The translations under genes and the position numbers were made by a program. The notes under the pieces were generated by a model. It had not been told where the DNA came from, ran no database searches, and worked only from the letters and a program-made list of their open reading frames with translations. 27,429 bases of DNA from Brevundimonas sp. (GTDB lineage Bacteria; Pseudomonadota; Alphaproteobacteria; Caulobacterales; Caulobacteraceae): assembly GCA_024711185.1 (NCBI GenBank), contig JANJTI010000177.1, forward strand, positions 1-27,429, given 5' to 3'. Below are positions 7,979 to 16,580 of the stretch, piece by piece; within the stretch, counting starts at the first letter, position 1; every line of letters begins with the position of its first letter.

Positions 7979-8368
7979 TCAGAAGCGGAACAGCGACTCG
8001 AGCCGGAAGCGCGGCGCGGCGCGGCGGTCGCCCTGGGGGGCCTGCGCGGGATCGGTCTCGGGTTCGGCAAGACCGGCGGAGGCCCCGAGGCGGAGCCGCG
8101 GATTGACGCGGTAGTAGGCGCCCGCCTCGACGTCGCCGAGATTGCTGTCGCGGCCCACCGGCTGGGTCATGTTCAGGTCCAGCCCCCAGCGGCCGCGCTC
8201 GGTGAAGCGAAGGCGCGTCTGACCCGCGGGGGCGGAACGGGCGCCCTGCGCCTCGGTGAGCGACACGGCGGGAGCGCTGCTGCGGGCGGTCTGGGCGGCG
8301 GCCGAGCCGGCGCCGGCGGCGAGGGCGAGCCCCGCGACCAGTCCAGCGATGACGGCGCCGTTGCGCAT
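7979..8368 (-). CDS. ntrZ: NtrZ-like periplasmic regulatory protein
   Basis: 129 residues from the ATG at 8368, with GGCAGGA just upstream; longer frames are not supported. Residues 1-25 form a signal peptide ending SAAAQ, so the protein is periplasmic. The conserved-looking core is RGRWGLDLNMTQPVGRD, then LGDVEAGAYYRVNPRLRLGAS near the C-terminus. This fits the small NtrZ family of Caulobacterales, described in C. crescentus as a periplasmic factor acting on the NtrY sensor kinase and linked to the ChvGI response. The place, just before the DUF3576 lipoprotein and leuS, also agrees with my memory of the C. crescentus order. No ntrXY is in the window. The name rests on recalled similarity and synteny. 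Confidence 0.65.
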   Translation of the reverse strand: MRNGAVIAGLVAGLALAAGAGSAAAQTARSSAPAVSLTEAQGARSAPAGQTRLRFTERGRWGLDLNMTQPVGRDSNLGDVEAGAYYRVNPRLRLGASAGLAEPETDPAQAPQGDRRAAPRFRLESLFRF

Positions 8369-8702
8369 GTCCTGCCCTTCCCGTCGCCGCGGCGAAATCC
8401 ACGACGATCTCTCCGGCAAGTAGACACCGCCGGTCAGCCCGGTCAACGAAACGGCGGCGCTGCGCACCGGTTCCCCGCGACTCTCCGGACTCCTGTGGCG
8501 CGAGCGTCACGCGCGGCCCGCAGGCCGGGCAAGATCTGGCCCCGACGGCGGCGGCCTCCGCTCCCGTCGCCGCGGCTTCGCCTTGTCATCGCCCCTTTTG
8601 AGCGTGCTATAGAGCCTCGCTTCGGCTGCGACCCGCGTTCGGGCGCGCCGGCGTCCGCGCTGGAGGGTCCGGCGCAGGCCACGGTCGTATGGAGAAGTCT
8701 CT
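8369..8702. promoter_or_regulatory. Divergent intergenic region with promoters for ntrZ-like and the DUF3576 gene
   Basis: No gene is seen in these 334 bp. On the plus strand TTGTCA (8583-8588) and GCTATAGA (8606-8613) form a good Caulobacter-type promoter about 90 bp before the DUF3576 start. On the minus strand TTGACC (8446-8441) and TCTACT (8424-8419), 16 bp apart, could drive the ntrZ-like gene. Apparent frames across this stretch look like GC-rich chance frames. Confidence 0.5.
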
Positions 8703-9140
8703 ATGGTGCTGGTACGCGGTGCAGCGGTCGCCCTGATCGCCTCCGGTCTGATGCTCGGCGGATGCGGCGGCCTGCCCGGCATGGGGGCGCGGCCCAACGC
8801 GACCGCGGCCCAGACCGGCATCGGCGTCAACGCCTTCCTGTGGCGCGCCACCCTCGACACCCTCAGCTTCATGCCGCTGGCCAGCGCCGATCCGTGGGGC
8901 GGCGTGGTCAACTATGACTGGTACACCGACCCGCAGACCCCGAACGAGCGCTTCAAGGCCACGGTGTTCATCCTCGACACCCGCCTGCGCGCCGACGCGC
9001 TCAATGTGACGGTGAGCAAGGAAGTCCGCGATGCGACCGGCCAGTGGGTCGGCGCTCCGGTGGCGGCCCAGACGGAGACGGATCTGGAGAACGCCATCCT
9101 CACCAAGGCCCGCCAGCTCAACCTTTCGACGGCGCGCTGA
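8703..9140 (+). CDS. DUF3576 family lipoprotein
   Basis: 145 residues. The signal peptide carries lipobox LGGC (Cys at residue 21). The mature part has the DUF3576 pattern: IGVNAFLWRATLDTLSFMPL followed by ADPWGGVVNYDWYTDP and a VFILDTRLRADALNV strand. The family is widespread in alphaproteobacteria, usually next to leuS, and has no established function; an envelope role is likely because of the lipid anchor. A GGAGAAG ribosome binding site lies 5-6 nt before the ATG. It is the first gene of the leuS-lptE-holA run, 65 bp before leuS. Sharing a unit with lptE fits a role in outer-membrane assembly, but that is inference. Confidence 0.88.
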   Translation: MVLVRGAAVALIASGLMLGGCGGLPGMGARPNATAAQTGIGVNAFLWRATLDTLSFMPLASADPWGGVVNYDWYTDPQTPNERFKATVFILDTRLRADALNVTVSKEVRDATGQWVGAPVAAQTETDLENAILTKARQLNLSTAR

Positions 9141-9205
9141 CGCCCACCCCCTGATCTCCAGCCTCCTTAAGGCCGCGCCCTTGGGGAGCAGCCGCAAGGA
9201 CCGCC

Positions 9206-11788
9206 GTGGCCCGCCCCAGCCCGACTCGTTACGAGCCCAAGACCGCCGAACCCCGCCAGCAGGCCCGCTGGGCCGCCGCCGACGCCTTCCGGACGCCCGT
9301 CGAAGGGTCCGGACGGCCGAAATACTATGTGCTCGAGATGTTCCACTACCCGTCGGGGAACATCCATATGGGCCACGCCCGCAACTACGTCATGGGCGAC
9401 GTGGTCGCCCGTTCGAAGCGGGCCCAGGGCTTCGACGTGCTCCATCCGATGGGCTGGGACGCCTTCGGCCTGCCGGCCGAGAACGCCGCGATCGAGCGCG
9501 GCGTCCACCCGGGCGACTGGACCTGGTCCAACATCGCCGCCATGCGCGACCAGCTGAAGCTGCTCGGCCTGTCGCTGGACTGGAGCCGCGAGTTCGCCAC
9601 CTGCGACCCGGCCTACTACGGCAAGCAACAGGCGTGGTTCCTCGAGCTGTTCAGGCGCGGCCTCGTCTATCGCAAGGACTCGGTGGTCAACTGGGACCCG
9701 GTCGACAATACGGTGCTGGCCAACGAGCAGGTCGTCGACGGCCGCGGCTGGCGCTCCGGGGCGATCGTCGAGAAGCGCAAGCTGAACCAGTGGTTCCTGC
9801 GCATCACCGACTACGCCGACGAGCTGATCGAAGGGCTGAAAGAGCTGGAGGGCCGGTGGCCCGACAAGGTCCGGCTGATGCAGGAGAACTGGATCGGACG
9901 CTCGAAGGGCCTGCAGATGACCTGGGCCTGGGCGGGCGAGACGCCGGCCGCCGCGCCCGACGGGCTCGAAATCTACACGACCCGACCCGACACCCTGTTC
10001 GGCGCCAGCTTCATGGGCCTGGCCCCCGACCACCCCGTCTCGAAGGGTCTCGCCGAGGCGAACCCTGAGGTGGCGGCCTTCGTCGCCGAGTGCCGCAAGG
10101 GCGGGGCCAGTCAGGCGGAGATCGAGCAGGCCGAGAAGATCGGTTTCGACACCGGCCTCAAGGTCCGTCACCCCTTCACCGGCGCCGAGGTTCCGGTGTG
10201 GATCGCCAACTTCATCCTGTCTGAATACGGGACCGGCGCCATCTTCGGCTGTCCCGCCCACGACCAGCGCGACTTCGAGTTCGCCTCGAAGTACGCCCTG
10301 CCGATCCTGCCCGTGGTGAAGCCCGAGGGCGCCGACGAGGGCTTCGCCGTCACGGACGAGGCCTGGACCGGCCCGGGCGTGATCTTCCGCTCGGACTTCC
10401 TCGATGGCCTCGACATCGAAGCGGCCAAGGCCGAGGCGATCCGGCGCATCGAGGCGGCCGGACAGGGCAAGGGCGCGACCATCTACCGCCTGCGGGACTG
10501 GGGCGTCAGCCGCCAGCGCTACTGGGGCTGCCCCATCCCGATCGTCCACTGCCCCTCCTGCGGCGCCGTGCCGGCCGCCGAACTGCCGGTGGAGCTGCCG
10601 AAGGACGTGAGCTTCGACACACCGGGCAATCCGCTGGATCGCCATCCGACGTGGAAGCATGTCAAATGCCCCTCTTGTCACGGTGATGCGACACGAGAGA
10701 CGGATACGCTGGACACCTTCGTCGACTCCAGCTGGTACTTCGCCCGTTTCGCCGATCCGACCGCGGCCGAGCCGATCTCGAAGGCCGCCGCCGACCGGTG
10801 GCTGCCGGTCGACCAGTACATCGGCGGCGTCGAGCATGCGGTGCTGCACCTGCTGTACGCGCGCTTCATCAGCCGCGCCCTGTCCGACAGCGGCCTGATG
10901 AGCGCGAAGGAGCCGTTCGCCGGCCTCTTCACCCAGGGCATGGTGGTTCACGAGACCTATTTCGACGGGACCGACGAGGTCGGACGCCCCAACTGGGTCG
11001 AGCCGGCCGACGTGCGTCTCGAGACGGTGGACGGCCGGCGGGTCGCCACGCGGCTGTCCACCGGGGCTTCCCTGTCCATCGGCGACATCGAAAAGATGTC
11101 GAAGTCGAAGAAGAATGTGGTCGCGCCGCAGGAGATCGTCGACGCCTGGGGGGTGGACGCCGGCCGCCTCTTCGTCCTCTCTGACAGTCCGCCCGAACGC
11201 GATGTCCAGTGGACCACCGGCGGGGTCGAGGGCGCGTCGCGCTTCGTCCAGCGGGTCTGGGCCGAGGTCGACGGCTTCGATCCCTCGGTCGCCGGGGACG
11301 ATCGGGCCAACGCCGCGCTGGTGCGGGAGACGCACAAGGCGATCAAGGCCGTGTCCGAGGGCATCGCCGGCTTCCGGTTCAACTCGGCCATCGCCAAGCT
11401 CCATGCCTTCCTCGCCACGATCCGCGAGCACGGCGGGGCCGGGGGGACGGCGAAGCGCGAGGCGCTGTCGGCCCTGCTGCGGCTCGTCGCCCCCTTCACG
11501 CCGCATGTGGCCGAGGAAGGCTGGACGCGCCTGGGCGAAGAGGGGATGATCCTCGACGCCCCGTGGCCGATCTGGGACCCGGCTCTGGCGGCCGACGACG
11601 AGGTGGTCCTGCCGATCCAGATCAACGGCAAGCGTCGCGGCGAGATCCGCGTCGCCCCCGGTCTGGAGCCGGCCGAGGTCGAGGCGATCGTGCTCGCCGA
11701 CCCCGAGGTGCAGGGCCGGCTGGAGGGCCTGACGGTGAGGAAGGTGGTTGTGGTCAAGGATCGCATCGTCAACCTGGTGGCCAGCTGA
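9206..11788 (+). CDS. leuS: Leucyl-tRNA synthetase
   Basis: 860 residues, class I aminoacyl-tRNA synthetase charging tRNA-Leu in the cytoplasm. The HIGH motif appears as HMGH in [16 protein letters not shown] (about residue 50). The CP1 editing domain follows ([36 protein letters not shown]), then a Cys4 zinc ribbon (HCPSCG ... CPSCHG), the WYFARF and [17 protein letters not shown] blocks, and KMSKS in [11 protein letters not shown]. The anticodon-binding domain and C-terminal domain are complete. The start is GTG at 9206 with AAGGA upstream. The stop overlaps the next start as TGATG. Confidence 0.98.
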   Translation: MARPSPTRYEPKTAEPRQQARWAAADAFRTPVEGSGRPKYYVLEMFHYPSGNIHMGHARNYVMGDVVARSKRAQGFDVLHPMGWDAFGLPAENAAIERGVHPGDWTWSNIAAMRDQLKLLGLSLDWSREFATCDPAYYGKQQAWFLELFRRGLVYRKDSVVNWDPVDNTVLANEQVVDGRGWRSGAIVEKRKLNQWFLRITDYADELIEGLKELEGRWPDKVRLMQENWIGRSKGLQMTWAWAGETPAAAPDGLEIYTTRPDTLFGASFMGLAPDHPVSKGLAEANPEVAAFVAECRKGGASQAEIEQAEKIGFDTGLKVRHPFTGAEVPVWIANFILSEYGTGAIFGCPAHDQRDFEFASKYALPILPVVKPEGADEGFAVTDEAWTGPGVIFRSDFLDGLDIEAAKAEAIRRIEAAGQGKGATIYRLRDWGVSRQRYWGCPIPIVHCPSCGAVPAAELPVELPKDVSFDTPGNPLDRHPTWKHVKCPSCHGDATRETDTLDTFVDSSWYFARFADPTAAEPISKAAADRWLPVDQYIGGVEHAVLHLLYARFISRALSDSGLMSAKEPFAGLFTQGMVVHETYFDGTDEVGRPNWVEPADVRLETVDGRRVATRLSTGASLSIGDIEKMSKSKKNVVAPQEIVDAWGVDAGRLFVLSDSPPERDVQWTTGGVEGASRFVQRVWAEVDGFDPSVAGDDRANAALVRETHKAIKAVSEGIAGFRFNSAIAKLHAFLATIREHGGAGGTAKREALSALLRLVAPFTPHVAEEGWTRLGEEGMILDAPWPIWDPALAADDEVVLPIQINGKRRGEIRVAPGLEPAEVEAIVLADPEVQGRLEGLTVRKVVVVKDRIVNLVAS

Positions 11789-12264
11789 TGCGCCGCCTCG
11801 TCCTCGCAACTGTCTCGCTCATGGGACTGGCCGGCTGCGGGTTCACCCCCCTCTACGGCGAGGCGGCCGCGGGCTCCTCCCTGTCGCGCATCGCCGTGAC
11901 CACCCAGGACGACCGACTCGGCTACCGCGTGCGCGAGCAGCTCGAGGACGCGCTTGGCCGCGACGCCGGCCAGGCTCCGCTGTGGCGGCTTCAGACCGTG
12001 ATCGACCAGTCGCGCCGCCCGCTCGGTCGCCGCATCGACGACACCGCCGCCCGCTACGAACTGACCGTGCGGGGGGCGTGGACCCTGACCCCGCTGAACG
12101 GCGGCGAGCCCGTCTCCGGCGTCGAGACGGTGACCACCACCTACGCCGCCGCCGACCAGCCCTACGCCGCCATCGCCGCCCAGCAGGACGGCGAGGAACG
12201 CGCCGCCGCCGAGCTGGCCCGGCTGATCCGCCTCGACCTCCTCCGGGCGCTGTCGAACCCGTGA
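11788..12264 (+). CDS. lptE: LPS-assembly lipoprotein LptE-like
   Basis: 158 residues. A short signal peptide ends in lipobox LAGC (Cys at residue 17), followed by the CGFTPLYG start typical of alphaproteobacterial LptE. The rest is a small alpha/beta domain (RIAVTTQDDRLGYRVREQLEDAL, RYELTVRGAWTLTPL, ending AAAELARLIRLDLLRAL). LptE plugs the LptD barrel that inserts lipopolysaccharide in the outer membrane. It begins inside the leuS stop (TGATG) and its own stop overlaps the holA GTG (GTGA), so translation is probably coupled through the whole leuS-lptE-holA run, the common order in this group. Confidence 0.88.
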   Translation: MRRLVLATVSLMGLAGCGFTPLYGEAAAGSSLSRIAVTTQDDRLGYRVREQLEDALGRDAGQAPLWRLQTVIDQSRRPLGRRIDDTAARYELTVRGAWTLTPLNGGEPVSGVETVTTTYAAADQPYAAIAAQQDGEERAAAELARLIRLDLLRALSNP

Positions 12265-13313
12265 TCCTGTCGAAGCGGCCCGAGGTCGAACGCTTCCTGA
12301 AGTCCCCGGACCGGGCCGTCCGCGCCGCCGTCATTCATGGCAAGGATCGCTCGGGCGTGGCCGAACGGGCCGAGATCCTGTGCCGGGCGATCACCCCCGA
12401 CCTCAACGATCCGTTCAACGTCACCGTCCTGACCGACAGCGACCTGGACGGCGACGAAGGTCGCCTCGACGAGGCGCTGACCGCCCTGTCGATGATCGGC
12501 GGCCGGCGGCTGGTGCGGGTGCGCCTCTCGGCCGAGAAGGCGTCGGTCGACAAGCTGCTGGCGGCAGCGCTGAAGAGCCACGCGGCGGGCGAGTACAATC
12601 CGGACGCCATGCTGGTCGTCGAGGCTGGCGCGCTCGGCCGCGACTCCGCCCTGCGCAAGGCCGCCGAGGCGGACAAGGCGGCGGTCGGAATCGCCTGCTA
12701 CGAGGACGAGGTCGGGGACGTCGCCCGCATGACCCGCGAGGCGCTCGCCGCAGACAAGGTCGGCCTGACCCAGGACGCGCTCGACCGCTTCGTCGCGCGC
12801 CTGCCCCGCGAACGCGGCCTGATGCGTCAGGAGATCGAGCGGCTTGCGCTCTACATTGGTCCGGGCAGCGGTCGCACCATCGACGTGGGGGACCTGGAGC
12901 AGCACCTCGGCGTCGAGCCCGACGCCTCGCTGCAGGACGCCGCCTTGCAGGCCTTCGGCGGTCGCGCCGCCCCGGCCCAGGCCGGACTGCGCCGGGCGCT
13001 GGCGGAGGGCGAGAGTCCGGTCATGGCGGTGCGCCAGGCCTCGATCCACCTCGGCAGGCTGCGGCGCATCAATGTGCTGCAGGCCAACGGCGCGGGGGCC
13101 AAGGAGGCCGCCAAGGCGGCGGGCGTGTTCTGGAAGCAGGAAGCCGAGATGCTGCGCCAGGCGCGCAGCTGGCGGCTCGACGACCTCGACCGGGTGCTGG
13201 ACAGCGTCAACGCCGCCGACGTGGCGACCAAGACCACCGGCTCGCCGGACCAGCTGATCGCCGAACGCCTGCTGCTGGAGATCGCCGCGCGGGCCCGACG
13301 GCTGGGGCTCTAG
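12261..13313 (+). CDS. holA: DNA polymerase III, delta subunit
   Basis: 350 residues from GTG 12261, which overlaps the lptE stop by 4 nt. HolA family features are AVIHGKDRSGVAERAEIL at the N-terminus, the SMIGGRRLVRVRL strand, the MLVVEAGALGRDSALRKAAE block, a LMRQEIERLALYIG helix and a helical C-terminal collar domain. Delta is the clamp-loader subunit that opens the beta sliding clamp. I see no separate zinc module, as is normal for delta. The stop TAG lies in a CTAG shared with the convergent 61-residue gene. Confidence 0.93.
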   Translation: MILSKRPEVERFLKSPDRAVRAAVIHGKDRSGVAERAEILCRAITPDLNDPFNVTVLTDSDLDGDEGRLDEALTALSMIGGRRLVRVRLSAEKASVDKLLAAALKSHAAGEYNPDAMLVVEAGALGRDSALRKAAEADKAAVGIACYEDEVGDVARMTREALAADKVGLTQDALDRFVARLPRERGLMRQEIERLALYIGPGSGRTIDVGDLEQHLGVEPDASLQDAALQAFGGRAAPAQAGLRRALAEGESPVMAVRQASIHLGRLRRINVLQANGAGAKEAAKAAGVFWKQEAEMLRQARSWRLDDLDRVLDSVNAADVATKTTGSPDQLIAERLLLEIAARARRLGL

Positions 13314-13495
13314 CCGCGCTTGGAGGCCCGGCGGAAGGCCGGCTTGTTCAGCGCCGCGTTCTGATGCGCCACGCCCTTCTCGGCATGCCGACCGGGCTTG
13401 AACGCGCCTGTCGGGGCGGCGCCCTCGCCCGCCCGCTTCGCGGCCAGAGCCTTCTTCATCGCTTCCGCGGTCGGGTTCCCGGGCTTCTCGGTCAT
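13310..13495 (-). CDS. Small basic protein of unknown function (61 residues)
   Basis: Begins MTEKPGNPTAEAMKKALAAK and ends in a Lys/Arg-rich tail (KPGRHAEKGVAHQNAALNKP, then AFRRASKRG). It is hydrophilic, with no signal peptide or membrane segment. The ATG at 13495 overlaps the stop of the upstream methyltransferase as ATGA, suggesting coupling. It looks like a small conserved alphaproteobacterial protein, but I cannot name the family. The basic tail could bind nucleic acid; that is only inference. Its stop is shared with holA in CTAG. Confidence 0.75.
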   Translation of the reverse strand: MTEKPGNPTAEAMKKALAAKRAGEGAAPTGAFKPGRHAEKGVAHQNAALNKPAFRRASKRG

Positions 13496-14112
13496 CCCGC
13501 CAGTTTGCCACCACGCCGACGTGCAAGCCAGACCGTGGCCCCGCCGCACCCCGGATCGCCCGAAACGTGGCGCAGCAGGTCGAAGCCCGCCTCGTCAAGC
13601 GCCGCCCGATAGTCCCCGAGCGACAGGCTGCCGTGGTAGAGCGCCTCGCCCCGCCAGTCGCCGACCGTCTCGCCGTGCTTGGAGCCGCTGGTGAACAGCA
13701 GCGCGCCGCCGGGCCGAAGGCGGCGGGCGAACAGCGCGAACATCGCGGGCTGATCTTCTGGGGCGAGATGGATCAGGCTGTGCCAGGCGATCACGCCGTC
13801 GAAGACCTCGCCGCCTTCGAAGCCGCGCATGTCCGCCACGCGCCAGTCGTGGCCCGGAAAGCGACGGCGGCACAGGTCGATCAGCCCGGGCGAGGCGTCG
13901 ACTCCGGTCAGGCGCCGTCCCTGTTCGATCAGATGCCGGGCGATTGGCTCGCCGGAGCCGCAGCCGAGGTCGAGCACCGTTCCCGCCGGCGGGACATGGG
14001 CCAGGAAGGCGTCCAGCCACGGCCTTTCGAACAGGGTCCTGCAGCGGTCCGCGTCGAGGTCTGAAGCCCGCCGGCTGTAGAGGTCGACAACTCCCCCGGC
14101 CGGCGGCTTCAC
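13492..14112 (-). CDS. Class I SAM-dependent methyltransferase
   Basis: 206 residues. The SAM-binding motif I is VLDLGCGSGEPIARHL (about residues 46-61), with the acidic residue of motif II in LTGVDASPGLIDLC, then WRVADMRGF and FDGVIAWHSLIHL and a RLRPGGALLFTSG strand. This is a small-molecule-type methyltransferase; the substrate is not readable. The start appears to be GTG at 14112, one base after the parB stop, and no ribosome binding site is evident, so it may depend on parB translation. It is the gene directly after parB in the same run. Confidence 0.88.
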   Translation of the reverse strand: MKPPAGGVVDLYSRRASDLDADRCRTLFERPWLDAFLAHVPPAGTVLDLGCGSGEPIARHLIEQGRRLTGVDASPGLIDLCRRRFPGHDWRVADMRGFEGGEVFDGVIAWHSLIHLAPEDQPAMFALFARRLRPGGALLFTSGSKHGETVGDWRGEALYHGSLSLGDYRAALDEAGFDLLRHVSGDPGCGGATVWLARRRGGKLAG

Positions 14113-14113
14113 A

Positions 14114-15004
14114 TCAGCCCCGCATGAGTCGGCGGCACAGGTCGTCGAGCTGTTCCAGCGTGCCGTACCGGATGGTCAGCTCGCCTCTGCCGCCGCGGTC
14201 GGCCAGCTGGACCTTCAGCCCGAGGGCGTCGGCGAGGTCCTGCTCGAGAGCCGCGACGTCCGCGGAGCCCTCCGCTCCCCCGGCGGCGGCCGCCTTTCGC
14301 CTGCCCGGCTTCGGTCCCTCCGCCGCGCGGCGCGCAAGAGCCTCCGCCTGTCGGACGTTCAGCCCTTCGTCGACGATCTGCTTGGCCAGTTCCGGCGCGC
14401 CCGGGACATTGACGAGGGCGCGGGCGTGGCCGGCGCTCAGATGACCATGACGGACGTACCAGAGCACCTCTTCCGGCAGCTGCAGAAGGCGCAGCGTGTT
14501 GGCCACGTGGCTACGGCTCTTGCCGACGATCCCGGCCACCGCGTCCTGAGTGCGGCCGAAGCGCTCCATCAGCATGCGATAGGCGTCCGCCTCCTCCAGC
14601 GGCGTCAGATCGGCACGCTGGACGTTCTCGATGATCGCGACCTCGAACACCTCGACGTCGTCCATCTCGCGGACGACGATCGGCGCCTCCGTCAGCCGGG
14701 CCTGCTGGGCGGCGCGCCAGCGGCGCTCGCCGGCGATGATCTGCCAGACTCCGTCCTGCCCCGGCTGGGGCCGCACGAGGATCGGCTGCAACACGCCCTT
14801 GTCGCGGATGGAGGCGGCCAGCTCCTCGAGCTCGGCCGGGGCGAAATGCTTGCGGGGTTGGTCTGGATTGGGCTTGAGGCTTTCGATGGGGACCACCCGC
14901 ACGCCGGCGGGCGCCGCCGAGCCGTCCACGGCCACGGCCTCGCCGGCCTGCTCCCCCAGAAGAGCCGAGAGCCCCCGCCCCAGTCCGCGCTGTCGTTCGC
15001 TCAC
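14114..15004 (-). CDS. parB: Chromosome partitioning protein ParB
   Basis: 296 residues from a GTG at 15004. It has an N-terminal ParA-interacting start (RGLGRGLSALLG), the CTP-binding domain with GERRWRAA (box II) and ENVQRADL (box III), then the helix-turn-helix region (GKSRSHVANTLRLLQL, HLSAGHARALV) that reads parS. A C-terminal dimerisation segment (LTIRYGTLEQLDDLCRRL) ends it. ParB loads at parS, slides on DNA as a CTP-dependent clamp and recruits ParA. Four parS sites lie 0.7-5.2 kb upstream of its start, one of them in parA. It follows parA after a 26-nt gap. Confidence 0.97.
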   Translation of the reverse strand: MSERQRGLGRGLSALLGEQAGEAVAVDGSAAPAGVRVVPIESLKPNPDQPRKHFAPAELEELAASIRDKGVLQPILVRPQPGQDGVWQIIAGERRWRAAQQARLTEAPIVVREMDDVEVFEVAIIENVQRADLTPLEEADAYRMLMERFGRTQDAVAGIVGKSRSHVANTLRLLQLPEEVLWYVRHGHLSAGHARALVNVPGAPELAKQIVDEGLNVRQAEALARRAAEGPKPGRRKAAAAGGAEGSADVAALEQDLADALGLKVQLADRGGRGELTIRYGTLEQLDDLCRRLMRG

Positions 15005-15030
15005 GATACCGATTCCGTTCTACTGGTTGT

Positions 15031-15846
15031 TCAGGCGGCGATCTGCCGGCGCCGCTTGCGTTCGCGCGCCACCACTTCCCGGGCCAGCCGCAGATAGGCT
15101 TGGCTGCCGGCGCATTTCAGGTCGTAGATCAGCGCCGGCTTTCCAAACGACGGCGCCTCCGACACCCGCACGTTCCGCGGGATCACCGAGTCGTAGACCT
15201 TCTCGCCGAAGTGGGCGCGCACGTCGTTCGCCACCTGCCCCGACAGGGCGTTGCGGCGATCGTACATGGTCAGCACGAGACCCTGGATCTCCAGCGCCGG
15301 GTTCAGGCTCTGGCGCACCATGTCGACGGTCTTCATCAGCTGGGTCAGGCCCTCAAGCGCAAAGAACTCGCACTGCAGCGGCACCAGCACGGCGTCCGCG
15401 GCGGCCATGGCGTTGAGCGTCAGAAGGTTCAGCGACGGCGGGCAGTCGATGAGCACATAGTCGTACCGGGTCTGACCGTCCTGGCCCTGCGCCGCGAGGG
15501 CGTCGCGCAGGCGGAACGAGCGACGATCCGCCTGGCTCAGTTCAATCTCGACGCCCGACATGTCGGCGTCGGCCGGAATGATCCAGAGCCCCGGCACCGC
15601 CGTCTGGACCGCCGCGTCGTCCACCGACCGTCCGTCCACGACCACATCGTAGATGGTCACCCTCCGTGTTTCACGTGGAACACCGAGGCCCGTCGAGGCA
15701 TTGCCCTGCGGGTCAATGTCGACGATCAGGACCTTCTCCCCGATCGCCGCCAGGGCGGTGCCGAGGTTGATCGCCGTGGTGGTCTTGCCCACCCCGCCCT
15801 TCTGGTTGGAGACGGCGAGGACGCGGGTCTTACCGGCTTCTGACAC
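15031..15846 (-). CDS. parA: Chromosome partitioning ATPase ParA
   Basis: 271 residues with the GTG start at 15846. The deviant Walker A SNQKGGVGKTTTAINLG lies at the N-terminus, followed by VLIVDIDPQGNASTGLG, YDYVLIDCPPSLNLLT (Walker B) and a C-terminal RVSEAPSFGKPALIYD segment. ParA binds DNA non-specifically as ATP dimers and moves ParB-bound origins. An ATG at 15915 would add 23 residues and overlap rsmG by 86 nt. The GTG has GGAG 8 nt upstream, gives a length close to that of C. crescentus ParA, and overlaps rsmG by only 17 nt, so I prefer it. The gene contains a perfect parS site (15667-15682). Confidence 0.96.
   Translation of the reverse strand: MSEAGKTRVLAVSNQKGGVGKTTTAINLGTALAAIGEKVLIVDIDPQGNASTGLGVPRETRRVTIYDVVVDGRSVDDAAVQTAVPGLWIIPADADMSGVEIELSQADRRSFRLRDALAAQGQDGQTRYDYVLIDCPPSLNLLTLNAMAAADAVLVPLQCEFFALEGLTQLMKTVDMVRQSLNPALEIQGLVLTMYDRRNALSGQVANDVRAHFGEKVYDSVIPRNVRVSEAPSFGKPALIYDLKCAGSQAYLRLAREVVARERKRRRQIAA
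15667..15682. other. parS: parS centromere site 1 (inside parA)
   Basis: TGTTTCACGTGGAACA matches the universal 16-bp parS (reverse complement TGTTCCACGTGAAACA, the B. subtilis form) without mismatch. It lies in the parA coding sequence, where it encodes V-P-R-E-T. It is the ParB loading site farthest from the predicted origin, about 9 kb away. Confidence 0.97.
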
Positions 15847-16450
15847 GGCGAAGGCTCCGGACGGATACGATACGGCCGCGCGGGTCGCTGCGCGAGACGG
15901 AGAGGTCGCAGTCAAATTGCCAGACGAGTCGCGCCTCCGCCACCTCCAGCTCGGCCTTTTCCCCCTTCAGGAACAGGCCGCGCGCGCCCCGTTGTAGATA
16001 AGGCTGTGCATAGCCGAGCAGCTTGTCCATCGCCGCCACGGCCCGGGCGGTGACCACGTCAACCGTCAGACTCTGCGCCTCAGCCCGCCCATTGATCACC
16101 GTCGCCGGCAGACCGAGGTCGTCGACCACCTGTTGCAGGAAGCGACAACGCTTGCCGAGGGAGTCGATAAGCCAGACGTGGGCCCCGGGCTTCCCTTTCA
16201 ACAGGATCGCCAGCACCACCCCCGGAAAGCCGGCGCCGGCGCCGAGGTCGGCCCAGGTCCTGGCCTGCGGAGCCAGCGAGAGCAGCTGCGCCGAGTCCCA
16301 ATAGTGTCGGTTCCAGATGTCCGGGATGGTGTCGGGCCCGACGAGGTTCATCACCGCATTGGCTTCCGTCAGGCGAGCGGCGAAGACCTCGAGGTCGGTC
16401 ATGGCGGCAGGCGAGGCGCCGGTGAGGGCCTGGAACTCGGACGGGCTCAT
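15830..16450 (-). CDS. rsmG: 16S rRNA (guanine-527-N7) methyltransferase RsmG (GidB)
   Basis: 206 residues. Family marks: NLVGPDTIPDIWNRHYWDSAQLL, the SAM site WADLGAGAGFPGVVLAILL, VWLIDSLGKRCRFLQQV, the catalytic-region VVTARAVAAMDKLL and the SRSDPRGRIV end. It methylates G527 of 16S rRNA using SAM. The start is ATG at 16450. The 3' end overlaps the parA start by 17 nt, the usual mnmG-rsmG-parA-parB order. A 130-bp gap to mnmG holds a palindromic repeat element. Confidence 0.96.
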   Translation of the reverse strand: MSPSEFQALTGASPAAMTDLEVFAARLTEANAVMNLVGPDTIPDIWNRHYWDSAQLLSLAPQARTWADLGAGAGFPGVVLAILLKGKPGAHVWLIDSLGKRCRFLQQVVDDLGLPATVINGRAEAQSLTVDVVTARAVAAMDKLLGYAQPYLQRGARGLFLKGEKAELEVAEARLVWQFDCDLSVSRSDPRGRIVSVRSLRRVRSR

Positions 16451-16461
16451 GGGTGGCGGCG

Positions 16462-16572
16462 CCCCTCCACCATCTTTCGGATGGTCCCCCTTCCCGTCTG
16501 CGATGGGGAGGCGACAGGGCGCCCGTCTCCTCCCCGCTTCGCGGGGAGGGGGACCGCGAAGCGGTGGAGGGG
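16462..16572. repeat. Composite palindromic repeat element, copy 1
   Basis: A 111-bp element in the mnmG-rsmG gap is bounded by CCCCTCCACC (16462-16471) and its exact complement GGTGGAGGGG (16563-16572). It consists of two half units in opposite orientation. Unit A (16462-16510) has hairpins ACCATC/GATGGT and CTTCCC/GGGGAG. Unit B (16527-16572, inverted) has CCCCGC/GCGGGG and ACCGC/GCGGT. A second copy lies at 19825-19951. It is REP-like, non-coding and probably dispersed in the genome. Confidence 0.85.
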
Positions 16573-16580
16573 TTGGAGAC

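Noticed and set aside
9167..11809. 880-codon minus-strand frame opposite leuS
   Set aside because: The product is His/Arg/Asp-rich low-complexity sequence without domain signals. It mirrors the leuS codons, and leuS has all its motifs.
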